Shown here: piece after piece, positions 60,276 through 64,000 of the stretch
How the letters are laid out: every line of letters starts with the position of its first letter
Position numbering within the stretch: position 1 is the stretch's first letter
Source of the DNA: Brugia malayi
Lineage: Eukaryota > Nematoda > Chromadorea > Rhabditida > Onchocercidae
Assembly: GCF_000002995.4 (NCBI RefSeq)
Contig: NW_025062476.1
Coordinates: 11,778,501-11,842,500 of the forward strand
Direction of reading: 5' to 3'
DNA: 64,000 nt
Position numbers and translations under genes: made by a program
The notes under the pieces: model-generated
Databases searched by the model: none
What the model was told of the DNA's origin: nothing
The model's input: only the letters and a program-made list of their open reading frames with translations

Positions 60276-63200
60276 TATTGAGATAAAATATTTTTTTTTT
60301 TTGAAAAAAGTGTTGAACTTTTTTGTCAAATAACATATTTGTATGTTTATCAGTATTTGAATTATCTAAGAATTTAAAAAAAAAAATCAAATAATTAAAT
60401 TTAATCATTTTTTTATTTTATTTTAAATTTATTAATTTGATTGCTTCATTTAACAACGTACTACTTTATACGCATTTAGTTTCAAAGGTTAAAGAATTAA
60501 AATGAAATATAAAAAAAAAAGAGGACGTAATTGGAATGTAAAAATGCATAAAACTACTATTTGAATAAAAAATTTAAATATTTCAAGATTAAATTATAAT
60601 CTCAAAATTATCGTTTTTAATCTTTGGACTGATTATAAAATGATATTACTAAAATTTAAAGTACGAAAAAAAAAGACAGTGAAAGTTGAATGAATTTAAT
60701 ATATATATATTCTATTTAAAAAATTCAGAAGGAAAAGTTTGATATTATTGTTTGCATTTTTATATTTTGCTTGTGATGATTTTAATAAAATCAAATTTAG
60801 AATAATGCTGCTGAAATATACAATACTTTCAATATTTTGAATTTGCAATAAAAAATTTTCAAAATCAACCATAATTCTTTTTTTGTGTGTATTTCAAATT
60901 TATTTTATGTAAACAATTTAAATTTACATAATTTTGTGTACCATTTCATTTCTTTTATGCAATACAAAATAATGAAATTATTATATATTTTGATTATTTT
61001 AGTTCTAAAAAGTTTCTTTTTTGAACTGCAATAAATGCAAATGGCAATTTTAATGAAATGAAAAATTCTAATTATTATAATTTCAACTATTAGCTTTTTT
61101 AATTAATTTTTTTAAAATATTTTTCTAATTATTAATTTAATAATTTTTTATTATAATAACAATGTAATTTGAATGTAAAAATCTAATCATAGCATAATTT
61201 GAATAACAGAGAATTAAATAAAATATAATGATAGTCTTTTTTTTTTTTTATATTATTGATTATTAATTAAAACTATTAATTTTTTAAAATCTAATCAAAA
61301 TTTAACATTGCTATGGCAGCTTATCGACTTATAATAAATTTAAATTTTTAAAATTAAAATAAAAATTGTGATCAGTTTAAATAAGACAAGAAGTTACCGG
61401 AGGATAGTTGCATAAAGTAATATTTTATAATTTTGAGGATTATATTTGTGAAAACGAAAATCTTAAAAAATTGAAACAATCGTGATTTATCATTATTGTG
61501 TGAACAGTATAAGTTTTTTAAATTGTTCAACTAATTATTTAATTAATTAACATGATTTAATTATAAATAATTTAACTCATTTGATCAAAATTAATTAACC
61601 AATTAACTTTAATTAAAATTAATTGATTAAAGTTGCACTGATTTTAATTATAATTCAGTTAAATAATTTAATTTTTATAATTTAAGAATAATTTAATTAA
61701 AAATTGATCCGAATATGACTAACACAGCGGGATATCAATGAAAATAAAATATTTCACTTTAGTCGATCTGGTCTACCACAAATGTATGTGAGAAATAAAT
61801 TAAAGCATTTATTTACTTATTTTTTTTTTTTATTTAAAATTTATTAATTTAGTCTTTTTAATTAATTATTTATTTATAGTCAAAAAATACTGACACATAT
61901 TCATTTATTCTTCAAATTTATATTTAATTAAAACTTTTTTTTTTTTGCTATTAATCACACCTTTACTCTGCCGCTTTTTTTTTTTTTTAAATAATTATTA
62001 ATCAAATAAATATATTTCCTTTTAATTTTTTTTTTCAAAATTTTTTTCTTTATTATAAATGAAGAATAAATATTAATTTTTTATCATTTTCATTCATAAA
62101 AAATTTGGAATAAATATCTAATGAACATATTTATCATCATTTATAATAAATTTTTTCATTTAAAAATTTATTACAAATTAAAAAAAAAGAAAGAGAGAAG
62201 AGAATATTTCTTCATTTATAATAAAGAAAAAAAAAAAAAAAATTAGAATCATTTTATTACTATTATATCATTACTTTTCGATTTTTTTCATTATAAATCA
62301 AATCAATGATACAAAATGATGCCATTTTATTTCTGTTACTCTCTTTCATGACAAAATTTCATTCCAATTTGATATTTACAATTGGAATCTTCCGGCGACC
62401 TAAATGCCAAATAATTTTAATTTTGTAGAAATAGGAAGGAACAAGCAGTTGGTTCTACATTTGCGCCCATATTTTTCCTTTTTTTTTTTTTGCATTTATT
62501 ACATATAACTCTCTCTCTCCCTCTCTCTCTACCTCTCTCTCTCTCCTTCTTTCTTTCTTTTTCTCTTTGTTTTCTTTCCTTTTCTTATACAACGATGAGC
62601 AAAAAAAAAAATTTTGTCACAAAGTAACGCTAACAAAAATATATATATTTTCATGGAATTTTTAAGGTCATCATTGATTTGTCGCTTTAATTCTTTTTTC
62701 TTCCTCTTTTTTTCTTTATATTTATCATATTGTTATGATTGTTTATTTGATTACTATTACTATTATTGTTATTAATTGTTAAGTATTATTCACATTAAAT
62801 AATGTTATCATGATTAATAGCTTATTAATTAATATTATGTATAAATGAAAAGCTGAAAATAATTACTTTTTTACAAATCTTTTTTATTTAATTAGTATCA
62901 TGCAATCATAGTTTGGTTTTATCTATGTTAAATAATAATTTATATTACTTTTACAAATTGTAATTATTATCTTTACTCTTCACATATTGCTATCATCATT
63001 AGTACCTAATTAATTAGCATTATCTGTACATTTATATGATGATGAAAATAATGATTTATGGAATTTAAAAAAAACTATTATTAGTATTATGATTATTCGT
63101 TATTATCATGATTATCATCTAGTTTGTATCATTTACATAAATGTACTAATGAAATGATGAAAATAATGATTTATACAACTTTTAAAAATGATTTTTATTA

Positions 63201-64000
63201 TCATGATTATTGACTAGTTCATATCATTTGTTTATGTATATACAATGATGAAAATAATGATTTATGGAATTTGAAAAATCTATTATTAGTATCATGATTA
63301 TTATTTATATTATCACTATTATTTTTTGTTTATATAGTAATGGAAATGATTATTGCTTCTAATATTTCCAATAATTCACTTTTGCTTTTTTTCTGAAATT
63401 AATTTTTATTAGTGATTAAATATTCCAGCACTTCCACTTATCCATAAATTCGATCATCAATAACAAATGCTTAAAATGTTATGGAAACAATAAAAAAAAT
63501 TATTCGAAATTAAAACCATTTGAAAATATTATTGAAATCAAAAAAAAAAAGTGATTATCATTTAATAAAATTCTACCAAATTTAATTGTTATTTCTTTAT
63601 TAAAAATAATCAATTTTTTTTTTCTTTGAAAAATGCTAAAACAAAATTAATCTTATCATTATTATTGCTATCATTAATAAAAATGTTTGTTTATTACCAA
63701 ATTTTTTTTTTTTTTTTTTCAGCAATTTATTAGTAAATCTTTTTCCACATAAATAATCTTTTATTATCATTATTACAAAGCAAATTTTATTAATAGAAAG
63801 CAATTTTATTAGTAAAAAATAAAATTTTTTTTTTTATTATTTTTTAAATTTTTAGGATTTTATTATTAAATCATTTTTTTTTTTTATTAACAAAATTTAT
63901 TAAATTTTCTTTTAATTTATATCATATTTTATACTAAATTTATAATTATTACTACTTTTTTTCTTTCCTTCTTCTTTCCAACTTTTCGTTTTTTTTCTCT

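Larger units (their letters stand above)
49061..63999. other. Long AT-rich region without a recognised gene
   Basis: Read on both strands; frames present are homopolymer or microsatellite readings (Phe/Lys/Leu-rich). Repeats are listed separately. No tRNA, rRNA or exon-like GC-richer block was noticed apart from short stretches near 61.7 and 62.4 kb that gave no domain. Confidence 0.5.

Overview
The window looks like nuclear DNA of a parasitic nematode, most likely a spirurid/filarial worm. It is very AT-rich with many homopolymer runs. Genes are split by long introns with short nematode-type acceptors. A degenerate block of TTAGGC-type (nematode telomere) hexamers lies near 48.97 kb, and one sequence near 23.79 kb differs from the canonical SL1 spliced leader at a single base. 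No bacterial, viral or plasmid gene organisation is seen. The genus cannot be settled from sequence alone.

Three multi-exon genes are supported. (1) A large minus-strand gene enters at 42185 and runs left to at least 15377. Its 14 exons join in consistent phases (4030 coding bases, 1343 residues) and stay open to the last visible exon. Domain order is SEA, LDLa, a cysteine-free Ig domain, LDLa, a lustrin-like Cys-rich module, LDLa, LDLa, an acidic Asn/Ser linker, LDLa, LDLa, a 478-residue Glu/Arg/Gln-rich coiled-coil exon, LDLa. The beginning matches a perlecan/UNC-52-type basement-membrane proteoglycan; the 3' part lies beyond the left edge. (2) Nested on the plus strand inside its 10.65-kb intron 8 is a complete five-exon MBOAT acyltransferase of the hedgehog-acyltransferase (HHAT/Rasp) type (25029-31218, 520 residues), with the expected Asp and His 40 residues apart. 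(3) A two-exon minus-strand gene (46734-48148) encodes a small secreted helical protein of about 127 residues, resembling nematode-restricted filarial secreted antigens. A possible fourth gene at 45.6-46.0 kb would encode a secreted Asn-rich protein and is weak.

Layout: 1-15.3 kb has no convincing exon. It is AT-rich repeat DNA dominated by an almost identical inverted repeat (1-1075 and 11499-12570) and by a 27-bp minisatellite, a 62-bp repeat and a 155-bp direct duplication. 15.4-42.2 kb is the perlecan-like gene with the nested acyltransferase. 42.2-45.6 kb is microsatellite-rich upstream DNA. 45.6-48.2 kb holds the small secreted gene or genes. 48.2-64 kb has no gene I can support; it carries the interstitial telomeric block, a decayed satellite built around ACGTACGTGA (57.9-58.8 kb), a CCGGTAAC tandem repeat (60.1 kb) and simple repeats.

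The genes do not form an operon: strands alternate and distances are large. The perlecan-like product would act in basement membrane, the acyltransferase in the ER membrane on secreted signalling proteins, and the small protein at the worm surface or in secretions. No defence system, CRISPR array, intact transposase, rRNA or tRNA was recognised.
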